From: Streptomyces rishiriensis
Lineage (GTDB): Bacteria; Actinomycetota; Actinomycetes; Streptomycetales; Streptomycetaceae
Assembly: GCF_030815485.1 (NCBI RefSeq)
Contig: NZ_JAUSWV010000002.1
Location: forward strand, 124,001-188,000
Length of the DNA: 64,000 bases
Reading direction: 5' to 3'
Each line of letters begins with the position of its first letter. Position 1 is the first letter of the stretch. The notes under the pieces are model-generated. The model saw nothing but the letters and a program-made list of their open reading frames with translations, was not told the DNA's origin and searched no databases. Of the stretch, positions 55,856-64,000 are shown in pieces. A program made the translations under genes and the position numbers.

Positions 55856-56746
55856 ATGGACCGCAGCAGCGAGATCCGTGAGTTCCTGCGCACCCGCCGG
55901 GCCCGGATCACCCCCGACCAGGCCGGCCTCGCCCCGCACGGCGGCGCGCGCCGCGTCCCTGGGCTGCGCCGCGAGGAAGTCGCCCAGCTCGCCGGAGTCA
56001 GCGTCGACTACTACGTCCGCCTCGAGCGGGGCCGCACCCAGGGCGTCTCCGAAGGCGTCCTGGAGGCTGTCGCCCGCGCCCTGCAGCTGGACGACACCGA
56101 ACGCGCCCACCTCCTCGACCTCGCCCAGCCCACCGCCACCACACGGGCCCGCCGAAAGCGCCCGCTCGCCCCCCAAAGGGTCCACCCCGTCCTCTACCGG
56201 ACCTTGGACTCTCTCAGTGTCCCCGCGGTGGTCCAGGGGCGACGCACGGACGTGCTGGCCGCAAACCGGCTGGCGCACGCCCTCTACACAGACTTCGAGG
56301 CCCGACCCCGCCGCGAGCGCAACTTCGCCCGCTTCGTCTTCCTCGACGAGGCCGCCCGCACCTTGTACGCCGACTGGGACCGGGTCGCCGGCGACTGCCT
56401 GGCCGCGCTGCGCTTGTACGCCGGACGCCAGCCAGACGACCCACAGCTCACCGAGCTCATCGGTGAGCTGTCCCTGCACAGCGACACCTTCCGCCGTCTG
56501 TGGGCCGACCACAACGTCGTCGCCCACACCACCGGAACCAAACGCCTCCACCATCCGCTCGTCGGCGACCTCACCCTCGACTACCTGGTCCTGGCCGTCG
56601 AAGGCGACCCCGAACAGACCCTTACCATCTACACCCCCGAACCCGCCTCCCCCTCCGCCGAAGCCCTGGCCCTCCTCGCCAGCTGGACCGGCACCTCCGC
56701 CTCCCGACCGCAGTCTCCCGAAGGGACTCCCAAGCAGGCCCGCTGA
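55856..56746 (+). CDS. MmyB-type XRE regulator
   Basis: A 296-residue protein. The N-terminal HTH (IREFLRTRRARITPDQAGLA, RRVPGLRREEVAQLAGVSVD, YYVRLERGRTQGVSEGVLEA) is followed by the MmyB ligand-binding (PAS-like) domain (VQGRRTDVLAANRLAHALYT, RNFARFVFLDEAARTLYADW, TKRLHHPLVGDLTLDYLVLA). Such regulators often sit divergently to an SDR gene they control, as here with two SDRs. Fatty-acid-like ligands have been proposed for the family. The start at 55856 matches the family. Confidence 0.9.
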   Translation: MDRSSEIREFLRTRRARITPDQAGLAPHGGARRVPGLRREEVAQLAGVSVDYYVRLERGRTQGVSEGVLEAVARALQLDDTERAHLLDLAQPTATTRARRKRPLAPQRVHPVLYRTLDSLSVPAVVQGRRTDVLAANRLAHALYTDFEARPRRERNFARFVFLDEAARTLYADWDRVAGDCLAALRLYAGRQPDDPQLTELIGELSLHSDTFRRLWADHNVVAHTTGTKRLHHPLVGDLTLDYLVLAVEGDPEQTLTIYTPEPASPSAEALALLASWTGTSASRPQSPEGTPKQAR

Positions 56747-56879
56747 CGCCCGCGCCCGCCCACCACGCGAACGTGCCCGGCGCTGTCGGCCGGGAACGCT
56801 TCACAGCCTCCCTTCGATCAGTCAAGCGGGTCGGCCAACGCCGGTTACTGGCGACAGGAAGGCTGCCGAACCAGCACTT

Positions 56880-57284
56880 GCGGCACGTGCCGCACTGGCG
56901 GCCACCAGGCCGCTTCGCCCGATCTCGTTCCCCACATCACGCGCAGCTGCTGCTCGCTGACGCCAGCGTCGTGCGCGCTGAAGAAGCGGGCCGCGTACGG
57001 CGGAGGCAGGGCCCGGGTGAGGTGCCGGATGCGAGCGTCGGAGGCGGTGCCGGGCGCGGCGGTATAGCCGAACCGCGCCCGGATGTGATGACCAGGCCGG
57101 TGGTGGTCGCGGCCTGGCGGCGGGCGAGTTCGCGGACGCGGGGCTGCCAGCGGGCGCGCACGGCGTCTTCCAGGCGCTGGGCGAGGTCGGCGCGGGACCG
57201 GCGGATCTGGTCCTTGATGTAGCGCTCGACAGTGCGCTGCGAGATGCCGACAGCGTGGGCGGCCGTGTACTGATCGGCAACCAA
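56880..57284 (-). pseudogene. Telomere terminal protein (Tpg)-like gene, frameshifted and truncated
   Basis: The minus frame reads AAHAVGISQRTVERYIKDQI, RRSRADLAQRLEDAVRARWQ and PRVRELARRQAATTTGLVIT. After losing one base near 57080 it continues RARFGYTAAPGTASDARIRH, LTRALPPPYAARFFSAHDAG and VSEQQLR before shifting again near VGNEIG. This is the HTH and central part of Tpg, the protein capping telomeres of linear streptomycete replicons. The first ~50 and last ~30 residues are missing. It lies just after the small gene at 57304 on the same strand. Confidence 0.75.
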
Positions 57285-57303
57285 GGGGCGAGCTGCGCGC
57301 TCG

Positions 57304-57540
57304 CTACTCCCCGTGGCGGACCGCCTTCTTCACTGCAAGCTCCACGCCGGCCCGCATCGCACCCTGCTCTCTCGCGTGCACGGTGACTGCGTCCTGCACG
57401 TCTTGGGCGAGGTCGCGCCATGCCTGCCATGCGGCCTCGTAAGCGGGCGGGTCGCCTTTGGTGCGTAGGGCTTGTACGGTCGCGTGCGCCTGGTCGGCGG
57501 CGCGTTGCTGCTCCACGAGTTCTTCGAAGGTGTGTGCCAC
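57304..57540 (-). CDS. Small protein of the telomere/plasmid gene neighbourhood
   Basis: A 78-residue helical, charged protein: MAHTFEELVEQQRAADQAHA, TVQALRTKGDPPAYEAAWQA and WRDLAQDVQDAVTVHAREQG. It resembles short conserved proteins I associate with streptomycete plasmids and chromosome-end regions, often upstream of helicase- or telomere-related genes. Function is unknown. It may now be an orphan, since the tpg-like gene 20 bp downstream is broken. Confidence 0.6.
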   Translation of the reverse strand: MAHTFEELVEQQRAADQAHATVQALRTKGDPPAYEAAWQAWRDLAQDVQDAVTVHAREQGAMRAGVELAVKKAVRHGE

Positions 57541-57944
57541 ATACGGACCCTAGCCGTGCACGACTGGCCTCTCCCCGCGACGTGCGCAACAGGGAGCTCG
57601 CTCGTCAAATTCCTCGGTCGGGCCGTCGCCGCTGGACGGGCAGGAGTTCGCCCTGATACCCGGAGGCCGGGTGTCCCTGGGCTTCGACGTCGCCATTTGG
57701 AAGCCGACCGCGCGGCAGGCCGCTGACTACACTGCCCCGTTTCGTCCCGGCGACTGGCCATCCTCGGCGATCGCGCACGCACACACGTGGCCGGCCCGCC
57801 CGGTAGGCACGGTGTTGATGGGTACCCGGCGGATCCCCCGCCTTCGGGTGTGCGGCGGCACGTCCCGTGCGAGGAGGGACTGCGGTTCCAGGAGTGTGGA
57901 TGCGCCGGCGCAGGTCGGGACGTCGGCGAGAGAGGGAGATGACG
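57541..57944. other. Intergenic region upstream of hflX
   Basis: About 400 bases between two divergent units. No gene is supported; it includes the hflX promoter region. Confidence 0.4.
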
Positions 57945-59168
57945 ATGCCAGGTACCTGGTTGATCGGCGAGCGTGCCGCAGGGGCGGGCCGTGGGCAGGA
58001 GCCGCGGCAGTGGCGTGCGGTTCTGCTGGGCCTTGCGGAGCGGGACGGATCCGGTCCGGCGGAGACGGACCTGCTGGAGGAGCTGGAACGCCTGGCCGCG
58101 ACCGACGGGATCGCCGTCTTGGACCGGCTGGTGCAGGTCCGTGACCATCCCGACCCGGCGACGTATCTCGGTTCGGGAAAGGTGCGCGAACTCGCGGAGC
58201 TCGTCGACGCCCGGCAAGCGGACCTCGTGATCGCTGAGGGCGAGCTCACTCCCGCGCAGGTGCGCGGTCTGGAGGAGATTATCGGGGTGCGGGTGGTGGA
58301 CCGCACCCGGCTCATCCTGGACATCTTCGGTGAGCACGCCCGCAGCTCCGAGGGCAAGGCGCAGGTGGAACTGGCCCGGCTCGCCTACGAACTGCCGAGG
58401 CTGCGCGGTCAGGGCCGCGCGATGTCGCGCATCGGCGGCGGCCGGGTGGCCGGCGGCGCGGGCATCGGCGTACGCGGACGCGGCGAGATGCGGCTGGAGA
58501 TACAGCGGCGTCATCTGCGCAGGCGGATGCGCGCCCTGCGTGAGCAGGTGCGCCGTACCGCACGCCGCCGGGAGGTGACACGGCAGCGGCGGGTGCGCAA
58601 CCGAGTGCCGTCCGTGGCGATCACCGGCTACACCAACGCCGGCAAGTCTGCGTTGCTCAACCGCCTGGCCGGCGCGGACGCCGACGTGGCCGACGTCCTG
58701 TTCGCCACCCTCGACCCGCTCGTGCGGCAGGTCGGCGCCCCTGACGGAGTGACCTACACGCTCACCGACACCGTCGGCTTCGTCCGTCACCTCCCCCACC
58801 AGCTGGTCGACGCTTTCCGGTCGACGCTCGAGGAGGTCGTCCAGGCGGATCTGGCCCTCCATGTCGTCGACGCCTCGTCTCCGGAAGCGGCCGAGCACAT
58901 CGCCACCGTCCGTGCGGTGCTGCGCGACATCGGCGCCGACGGCGTCCCCGAACTGCTGGTGCTGAACAAGACAGACCTCGCGGACCCCGACCAGACGACC
59001 GGGCTGCGACGCGAGCATCCGGGTGCCGTCGCCGTGTCCGCCAGCACCGGCGAGGGCCTGGAGAACCTCCGCGACGCGGTGCGGGACCGCCTGCGAACGC
59101 TGTCCCCTCCCCCTTCGGTCGGCACGCGCCCGAACACGCCGCTTATAGAGGAAGAGGCAACATCGTGA
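57945..59168 (+). CDS. hflX: GTPase HflX
   Basis: A 407-residue ribosome-associated GTPase. The N-terminal HflX domain contains LGSGKVRELAELVDARQADL, VIAEGELTPAQVRGLEEIIG and VRVVDRTRLILDIFGEHARS with SSEGKAQVELARLAYELPRL. The G domain has ITGYTNAGKSALLNRLAG (P-loop), DTVGFVRHLPHQLVDAF (G3), LNKTDLAD (NKxD) and VSASTGEGL (G5). HflX splits stalled 70S ribosomes under heat or antibiotic stress. AGAGGGAG fits the ATG at 57945 better than the ATG at 57939. The stop overlaps the next gene's GTG (GTGA). It may be an accessory paralogue linked to ribosome-targeting antibiotics (inference). Confidence 0.9.
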   Translation: MPGTWLIGERAAGAGRGQEPRQWRAVLLGLAERDGSGPAETDLLEELERLAATDGIAVLDRLVQVRDHPDPATYLGSGKVRELAELVDARQADLVIAEGELTPAQVRGLEEIIGVRVVDRTRLILDIFGEHARSSEGKAQVELARLAYELPRLRGQGRAMSRIGGGRVAGGAGIGVRGRGEMRLEIQRRHLRRRMRALREQVRRTARRREVTRQRRVRNRVPSVAITGYTNAGKSALLNRLAGADADVADVLFATLDPLVRQVGAPDGVTYTLTDTVGFVRHLPHQLVDAFRSTLEEVVQADLALHVVDASSPEAAEHIATVRAVLRDIGADGVPELLVLNKTDLADPDQTTGLRREHPGAVAVSASTGEGLENLRDAVRDRLRTLSPPPSVGTRPNTPLIEEEATS

Positions 59169-60581
59169 AGGAACCCGGGAACGCCGTCCGCGACTACCTG
59201 CACGACGCCGTCGACACCCTGTTGGACGACCTGGCGGCCTGGGTTCGCATCCCGTCCGTGTCCGCCGACCCGGCCCGCGAGCGGGACGTGACCCGGTCGG
59301 CGCGCTGGCTGCAGGCCCACCTGCGCGAGACCGGCTTCCCCCAGGTGGAGGAATGGGACACCGACGGTGTGCAGGCGGTGTTCGCCCACTGGCCGGCCGA
59401 GGATCCCGGCGCGCCGACGGTCCTGGTCTACAGCCACCACGACGTCCCGCGCCGTCAAGGACCAGGAATGGCAGGAGGTGGCCCCCTTCGCGCCGGCCCT
59501 GCGTCAGGGACGGATGTACGGGCGCGGCGCCTCGGACGCCAAGGGACAGGTCCTGGCTCACATCTGGGCCCTTCGCGCCCACCTGGAGGCCACCGGCCGC
59601 AGTTCCCCGGCTGTCACGCTCAAGTACCTGATCGAGGGGGAGGAAGAGGTCGGCTCCCCGCACCTGTCCGAGCTCGTGCGCAGCCACGCCGACCAGTTGG
59701 CGGCCGATGTTGTCATCGTGTCGGACACGATGCTGTGGTCGCTCGAGGAAGCCGCGGTCTGCACGGGTGTCCGCGGATCGGTCAACGCCCACCTGGAAGT
59801 GCGCGGGCCGCGCAGGGACATCCACAGCGGCGTCGTCGCCGGCGCCGCGCCCAACCCGCTGACCGAGATCTGCCGCCTCGCCGGCCGGCTCCACGACGAC
59901 CAGGGCCGCATCGCCCTGCCCGGCTTCTACGACACCGTCGCGAAACCGTCCGACGAAGAACGCCGTGGCATCGTACAGATACCCTTCGACACCGATGCAT
60001 GGCTGGAGCGCACGCGCAGCCGCAGCGTGCAGGGGGAGGTCGGCTACAGCGTGCTGGAGCGCGTGTGGACCCGGCCCGCGGCGGAAGTCGTGACCCTGCT
60101 CGGCGGGGACCCCGACGATCCGGCCCGCGGCGTGATCCCGGCGGTCGCCTCCGCCGACATCACCCTGCGCCTGGTGCCCGACCAGAGCGCCGACGAGGTC
60201 ATGGGGCAGCTACGGCAGTGGGTCGCCGAGCAGATCAGCGACGGCTTCGAATACGAGCTGAGCACCTCCCCCACCAACCAGGACCCCTACGTCACCCCGC
60301 CCGGCCACCCGGCGCTTGCGGCGCTCGAGAACGCGATGAGCCGGACGCTGCAACGCCCGGCGCTGCGCATCCGCAACGGCGGTGGAGCCCCCGCCGCCCT
60401 CCTTGCCGAGACCCTCGACGCCTGCGTGTTGTTCTACGGCACCGGGCTGCCCGAGGACCACTGGCACGACTCCGACGAAAAAGCCGAGGTCAAGGCGCTG
60501 CTCCAGGGCGCCGAAACGCTCGCCTACCTCCTCGATGACCTCCCCGATCGCCTGCACCCAGAGCAACACGGTCCCATCTAG
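59165..60581 (+). pseudogene. M20-family dipeptidase/peptidase with one frameshift
   Basis: The first frame (GTG 59165) reads LDDLAAWVRIPSVSADPARE and APTVLVYSHHDV, with the metal-ligand His. An extra C near 59447 then shifts the frame, and the family sequence continues one frame over: KDQEWQEVAPFAPALRQGRM, YGRGASDAKGQVLAHIWALR, LIEGEEEVGSPHLSELV, VIVSDTMLWSLEEAAVCTGV, RDIHSGVVAGAAPNPLTEIC, PTNQDPYVTPPGHPALAALE and LYGTGLPEDHWHDSDEKAEV-like, to a TAG at 60581. All catalytic elements survive. It may be a recent mutation or a sequence error rather than old decay. It is coupled to hflX. Confidence 0.85.
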
Positions 60582-60601
60582 CCCCCGACGGCGTCCACTA
60601 T

Positions 60602-61198
60602 CTACTCCCGGATCCGGCGAACTACTACTGGCCCGGCACCTCCAACGGTCGCGGCGGCGAGGAAGACACCGGTGGTTGCCACGCCTCTATTGTCGAACGC
60701 GGAGGACGCTCGCAGCGTCTTGCCCAGCGACGGAGCGCCCCCGGTGCCCCCTTCGCGGCCGTTGCTGTCGCCACCCTCTTCCTTGCCCGACTCCACCGGT
60801 ACGGCGGCGGCGATGCGCTCGGGTGTCCAGTAGGCTTCCGCGGCCCTGGCCTCGGCGATCTCCTCAGCCGTTGACTTCAGTTGACCCGCCGGCGGCATGG
60901 GAACGTCCGTCGGCTCGGTCACCGAGGCCGGCCCAGAGGGCGAAGGGGCCTCGAGGGACGGTTCCGTAGGTTCCGAGGCGGCGGTGCCGGTGGGCGCCGG
61001 GGGCGGTGTGGGCGTGCTGGTCCCGGTCGGCATGGGGAACTGTGTGACGGCCTCGGCGCCGGTCGGCGCCGGGGAGGGCGCCGGCGAGGCCGTCACCGCA
61101 GGTGTGCAGCCATCAGGATCGCAACCCCGCCAGGCCCAGCGCGCCGGGTCTCCATATAGGGCGCATAGCGCCCTGTTCGCTGGTCGATTACCTTCCAC
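60602..61198 (-). pseudogene. Secreted trypsin-like protease, degenerate N-terminal part
   Basis: The minus frame has a Pro/Thr-rich linker (TGTSTPTPPPAPTGTAASEP) and then STAEEIAEARAAEAYWTPER, IAAAVPVE, LRASSAFDNRGVATTGVFLA, which resembles the pro-region and start of streptomycete secreted trypsin-like proteases. A hydrophobic signal-like segment (GLAG/VAILMAA) upstream is split over other frames, and sequence after GVFLAA is abnormal and ends early. It is probably a decayed gene; the assignment is tentative. Confidence 0.4.
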
Positions 61199-61366
61199 GG
61201 TTGGTCAGGCCGTCAGGTAGGTGACTTGGTTTCAGGTCACCTCACCGGCCGCGCACTTGTGCGGCTGGCTCAGAATAGAGAGCACATACCTGGCAAATCG
61301 CCTCATCTGCTGAAAGTCTGGTGCCTGTGACGCCGCCCGGTGCTACGCAGTCACTCCAAAGCATTC
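61199..61366. other. Spacer
   Basis: A short AT-richer gap between the decayed protease and the ArsR-like regulator. Nothing further was recognised. Confidence 0.35.
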
Positions 61367-61408
61367 GATGCAAAGATTTGATTGCAAGCATTGCTTTGCA
61401 TCGCTATC
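61367..61408 (+). promoter_or_regulatory. Operator and promoter of the ArsR-like gene
   Basis: GATGCAAAG (61367-61375) and CTTTGCATC (61394-61402) are perfect 9-bp arms 18 bp apart. Related TTGCAAGCATTGC sequence lies between them. A -10-like TATCTT (61403-61408) sits 9 nt before the ATG at 61418, suggesting a leaderless, autoregulated gene. Confidence 0.65.
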
Positions 61409-61417
61409 TTTGTGGAC

Positions 61418-62002
61418 ATGAACGAGCCTCAGGACTCACACGTCCGCAATCTCGATGCCCGATCCCTGCGGGGGCTCGCACACCCACTGCGCATGCAACT
61501 GCTGGACGCCCTGCGCTTTGGTGGCCCGGCCACCGCGTCTCAACTCGCCGAAAAGCTGGGCGAGTCAAGCGGTGCGACCAGCTACCACCTGAGGCAGCTC
61601 GCCATTCACGGCTTCATTGAGGACGCCCCCGAGCGCGGCAAGGGCCGGGAGCGGTGGTGGAAGGCGGTCCACAAGGGCCTGCGCTTCGACGACGCGCTGC
61701 TCACGGATGCCAGCCCGGACGTGCGCGGAGCCGCCGACATGTACCTCCACGAGATCGCCACGACCCAGACCCGGGACCTGTCGACCTGGCTTGGCAACCG
61801 CCAGGCATGGCCGGAGGAATGGAACCGCACCTGGGACATGAGCAGCGCGACACTGCGGCTGACGCCCGAACTGACGCAGGAGCTCGTCGAGAAGATGCAC
61901 GCACTCGTCGACACCTACCGCGACCGCGCCGCCGACGAGGACGACGCCAACACCGCCCAGGTACGCATCCACACACACGCCTTCCCCCTCACCACGGAAT
62001 GA
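61418..62002 (+). CDS. ArsR-like winged-helix regulator (HTH_20 type)
   Basis: A 194-residue protein: LDARSLRGLAHPLRMQLLDA, GPATASQLAEKLGESSGATS (recognition helix), YHLRQLAIHGFIEDAPERGK, GRERWWKAVHKGLRFDD and a helical C-terminal domain (LTPELTQELVEKMHALVDTY) of the type often found beside MFS exporters in streptomycetes. No exporter follows here; a small protein gene starts 15 bp later. The ATG at 61418 fits the family. Confidence 0.88.
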   Translation: MNEPQDSHVRNLDARSLRGLAHPLRMQLLDALRFGGPATASQLAEKLGESSGATSYHLRQLAIHGFIEDAPERGKGRERWWKAVHKGLRFDDALLTDASPDVRGAADMYLHEIATTQTRDLSTWLGNRQAWPEEWNRTWDMSSATLRLTPELTQELVEKMHALVDTYRDRAADEDDANTAQVRIHTHAFPLTTE

Positions 62003-62016
62003 AAGGCCGCAGCCTG

Positions 62017-62232
62017 ATGCACCCCGAGAACCACCTCGCCCTGCACCATGTCCGCGCTGCCGAACTCCGTGCCGAAGCCGACGCGTACCGTCTCGCCGCA
62101 GCGGCCCGGCTCCCCCGGCGCCCCCGGCGCCCCCGGCGCCCCCGGGACCTCCGTACCCGTCTCGGCTGGGCCCTCGTGGAAGTCGGCCTGCGACTGGCCG
62201 CCGCTCCCAAGGCGGCAGCCGCCAGTGCCTAG
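62017..62232 (+). CDS. Small basic protein downstream of the regulator
   Basis: A 71-residue protein: HPENHLALHHVRAAELRAEA, DAYRLAAAARLPRRPRRPRR (a run of PRR repeats) and LRTRLGWALVEVGLRLAAAP. This pattern of a short helical start, basic linker and C-terminal helix is common in small streptomycete proteins after HTH_20 regulators. It is co-transcribed with the regulator (15-bp gap). Function is unknown. Confidence 0.6.
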   Translation: MHPENHLALHHVRAAELRAEADAYRLAAAARLPRRPRRPRRPRDLRTRLGWALVEVGLRLAAAPKAAAASA

Positions 62233-62360
62233 CGCCGTTCGCGACCGCCGTCCCCGTGGGGAGACATGACCGCGCGGATGGGAAATTAGCCGACGCCGAA
62301 CCCACCTGAGGTGGGGAATTGCATGACCGTCGACACGGTTGCCGATGCTGGCCTGTGGCG

Positions 62361-62747
62361 ATGTCAGGCCAGTGGGCGAAGCTGGCGCTGCTCGCGAACC
62401 GGCGCATGCTCGACCACGCCGAGGGACACTTTGCGCGGGTAGCTCAGCAGGAGTTCATGCGCCGGATGTGGGTGATCGAGCGTCTGGGCCAGGACGACAC
62501 GGGCACCGACTGGATCCCCGAGGCGCTGGCGTCCGACACCCTCGATGCGCTGACCTTCACTCCCCCACAGGCTGCTGGACTCGCCGTGGGCTGGCCCGAC
62601 CTTCCCACCGAGCGGATCCGCGAGCTGCGGCGACACAAGAACCTGACGGGTCATTTGGAAAGCCTGGTCGGCTACCTGGTCCCCGGCCCGGTACGCGAGC
62701 GAGCGCGACCGTTGTGGCGGCGCCGGATGCGTCCCGCGAGTAGTTGA
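62361..62747 (+). CDS. Hypothetical protein
   Basis: A 128-residue protein: SGQWAKLALLANRRMLDHAE, GHFARVAQQEFMRRMWVIER, LGQDDTGTDWIPEALASDTL and HKNLTGHLESLVGYLVPGPV. Codon bias is good; no family is recognised. The ATG at 62361 is chosen because upstream codons lack protein character, but the ribosome site is weak. It converges on the SDR gene (15-bp gap). Confidence 0.45.
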   Translation: MSGQWAKLALLANRRMLDHAEGHFARVAQQEFMRRMWVIERLGQDDTGTDWIPEALASDTLDALTFTPPQAAGLAVGWPDLPTERIRELRRHKNLTGHLESLVGYLVPGPVRERARPLWRRRMRPASS

Positions 62748-62762
62748 CCGGGCCGCTCTTTT

Positions 62763-63554
62763 TCAGGCGTCGGCACCGCCGTCGACCGGGACGATCGCGC
62801 CGGTCACGTACGAGGCCCGGTCGCTGAGCAGCCACGCGGCCGCCTCGGCGATCTCTCGGGGTTCACCCATCCGGCCCATCGGGATCCTTGCGCTCATTCC
62901 CTCGATGAGTCCCGGAGTCGCCGCTTCCCATTCGTCGATCATTTCGGTGGCGGTACCGCCGGGAATGATGCCGTTGACCCGGATGTTGGCGGGGGCCAGG
63001 TCGACCGCGGCGGTCTCGGTGAGGCTGTTGAGCGCGCGCTTCATGGCTCCATAGGCGGGCAGGCCCGGATTGGCGCGGCGGCTGCCGATGCTCGAAGTGT
63101 TGACGATGGCCCCGCCGCCGCCCTGCCGCATGAGGGCGACCTCGGCGTTCATGGCGGTCCAGTGCGAGCGGAAGTTCACGGTGAACTGCTTGTCGATGTC
63201 CTCATCGGTGGTGGCGTCGACCGGGCCGGGCTGCTGGATCACTGCGCCGTTGTTGAAGGCACCGTCCAGGCGTCCGTGCAGCTCCTCGACGCGATCCACG
63301 GCGGCGCGGATGCTCGCGGGGTCGGCGAGGTCCAAGGTGACTGCGTCGGCGATGCCGCCGTCGGCACGGATTTCCTTCACGATGCGGTCCAGGGCGTCGG
63401 TGCTGCGGGCGGCGAGCACGACGGCGGCGCCCTCTGAGGCGAAGAGCCGGGCCGCGGCCGCCCCGATGCCGCGGCTGGCGCCGGTGATGAAGGTGACCTT
63501 GCCGGTGAGCAGGCCGGCGGGTGCACTGTCGGTGGTGTTCGTGTTGTTCGTCAT
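62763..63554 (-). CDS. Short-chain dehydrogenase/reductase
   Basis: A 263-residue classical SDR: VTFITGASRGIGAAAARLFA (TGxxxGxG), GAFNNGAVIQQ (NNG-A in place of NNAG), IVNTSSIGSRRANPGLPAYG (Ser, Tyr) followed by AMKRALNSLTETA (Lys), INVRVNGIIPGG-like C-terminal part and VTGAIVPVDGGADA. It is divergent from a second MmyB-type regulator 85 bp away, repeating the SDR/MmyB arrangement at 54-57 kb. No ribosome site is visible before the ATG at 63554. Confidence 0.9.
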   Translation of the reverse strand: MTNNTNTTDSAPAGLLTGKVTFITGASRGIGAAAARLFASEGAAVVLAARSTDALDRIVKEIRADGGIADAVTLDLADPASIRAAVDRVEELHGRLDGAFNNGAVIQQPGPVDATTDEDIDKQFTVNFRSHWTAMNAEVALMRQGGGGAIVNTSSIGSRRANPGLPAYGAMKRALNSLTETAAVDLAPANIRVNGIIPGGTATEMIDEWEAATPGLIEGMSARIPMGRMGEPREIAEAAAWLLSDRASYVTGAIVPVDGGADA

Positions 63555-63639
63555 GGCAACAGCGTCCGGCCGGCTGCCGGCGGGATTCAGGCACAGGCTG
63601 TACCAGGATCCGCCGCCGCGCCGCGCGCACACTGGGCGT

Positions 63640-64000
63640 ATGGACAAACAGGAACTCGGGGCCTTCCTACGCAGCCGCCGCGCGCGGTTGCGCCCGCAGG
63701 ACGTCGGCCTCCCCTCCGGCCCGCGACGCCGCACACCAGGTCTTCGCCGCGAGAAAGTGGCGGTCCTCGCGTACATCTCCACGGAGTACTACATCCGGCT
63801 CGAGCAGGGCAGGGCGCCACGCCCCTCGGGGGCGATGTCCTGGCCGCGATCGCGGGAGCCCTGCGGCTCACCGATGCGGAGTCCGACCACCTCCATGTCC
63901 TCGCCGGCACTGCGCCGAACCGGACCGGACTGCACCGGCGTGACGTCCGCCCCAGCGTCCTCGCCCTCCTGGAGCGGCTGCCGCAGACGGCCGGCTTCGT
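63640..64000 (+). pseudogene. MmyB-type XRE regulator, frameshifted and cut by the window edge
   Basis: The ATG at 63640 reads LGAFLRSRRARLRPQDVGLP, RRRTPGLRREKVAVLAYIST and EYYIRLEQGRAPRPSG. The family sequence then continues one frame over (DVLAAIAGALRLTDAESDHL, LERLPQTAGFV) after a single-base change near 63825, and runs off the right edge. Whether the C-terminal domain is intact cannot be seen. It parallels the regulator at 55856. Confidence 0.75.

Noticed and set aside
59440..59460. Programmed frameshift in the M20 peptidase
   Set aside because: The site lacks a classical slippery heptamer plus downstream structure. A simple one-base insertion is the more likely explanation.
57330..59894. 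854-codon minus-strand frame over hflX and the M20 gene
   Set aside because: It is an antisense shadow; both plus-strand genes have complete catalytic motifs.
62101..62150. CCCGGCGCCCCCGGCGCCCC-type tandem run as a possible repeat array
   Set aside because: It is a short codon repeat encoding PRR units inside the small protein gene, with no spacers; it is not a CRISPR or satellite array.

Overview
The window looks like a chromosomal-arm (accessory) region of a Streptomyces-type actinomycete. The DNA is very GC-rich with strong GC3 codon bias and many GTG starts. The gene families are typical of streptomycetes: DUF2637, DUF6153, DUF6191, SCO6745-like, MmyB-type XRE regulators, peptidase inhibitor I36 and a Tpg-like terminal-protein remnant. 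No rRNA, tRNA or CRISPR array was recognised. Transposase debris of at least two families (IS701-like and IS5-like), truncated genes and frameshifts are unusually dense. With the decayed tpg-like gene this points to a recombination-worn subtelomeric arm, but that placement is inference.

Layout. 1-9.4 kb is the edge of a modular polyketide cluster: a giant minus-strand gene carrying a CoA-ligase / dead ketoreductase / ACP loading module followed by a ketosynthase and running off the left edge, an FMN azoreductase, a metallophosphoesterase with a truncated phosphopantetheinyl transferase, and a low-GC LuxR regulator with at least three TTA codons. 9.4-11.2 kb holds a wrecked IS701-like transposase. 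11.5-16.3 kb carries a DUF2637 membrane protein operon, an endonuclease/exonuclease/phosphatase-family enzyme and a HEAT-repeat protein. 16.9-19.8 kb is a compact operon for AlaX-type tRNA editing, an XRE-cupin regulator and threonine aldolase, followed by a DUF6191 gene. 19.9-25.2 kb contains regulator-enzyme pairs: MerR/quinone oxidoreductase, ArsR/SRPBCC/TIGR03086 and SDR/TetR.

25.4-29.3 kb has an RHH antitoxin with a Fic/Doc-like toxin, an FHA membrane protein and a small partner sharing an asparagine/glutamine-rich motif, and DUF6153 and DUF305 genes. 29.7-34.1 kb is an arsenic island (MFS transporter, ArsO-like flavoprotein, ArsR, ArsC) ending in fragments of a second ArsR, a second ArsC-like gene and trxB, with IS701 debris. 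35-44 kb is a patchwork of stress and redox genes, each next to its own regulator and a visible operator: HxlR/DoxX, TetR/NTF2/NmrA and PEBP/GntR, plus two SCO6745 paralogues and a 5'-nucleotidase. 44-47.8 kb has IS5-type remnants, FKBP, AraC and a secreted I36 inhibitor.

48-50.5 kb is a metal-efflux pair (P1B-4-like ATPase and NmtR-like sensor). 50.9-53.7 kb has a small hydrophobic protein, a HATPase/STAS pair of the sigma-regulatory type and a secreted protein ended by a very strong terminator. 54-57.5 kb has two SDRs, an MmyB-type regulator and the tpg-like remnant. 57.9-64 kb has HflX, a frameshifted M20 peptidase, an ArsR-like regulator, another SDR and another divergent MmyB-type regulator. 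The recurring logic is a small detoxification or redox enzyme beside a dedicated one-component regulator with a short palindromic operator, often with an apparently leaderless start.
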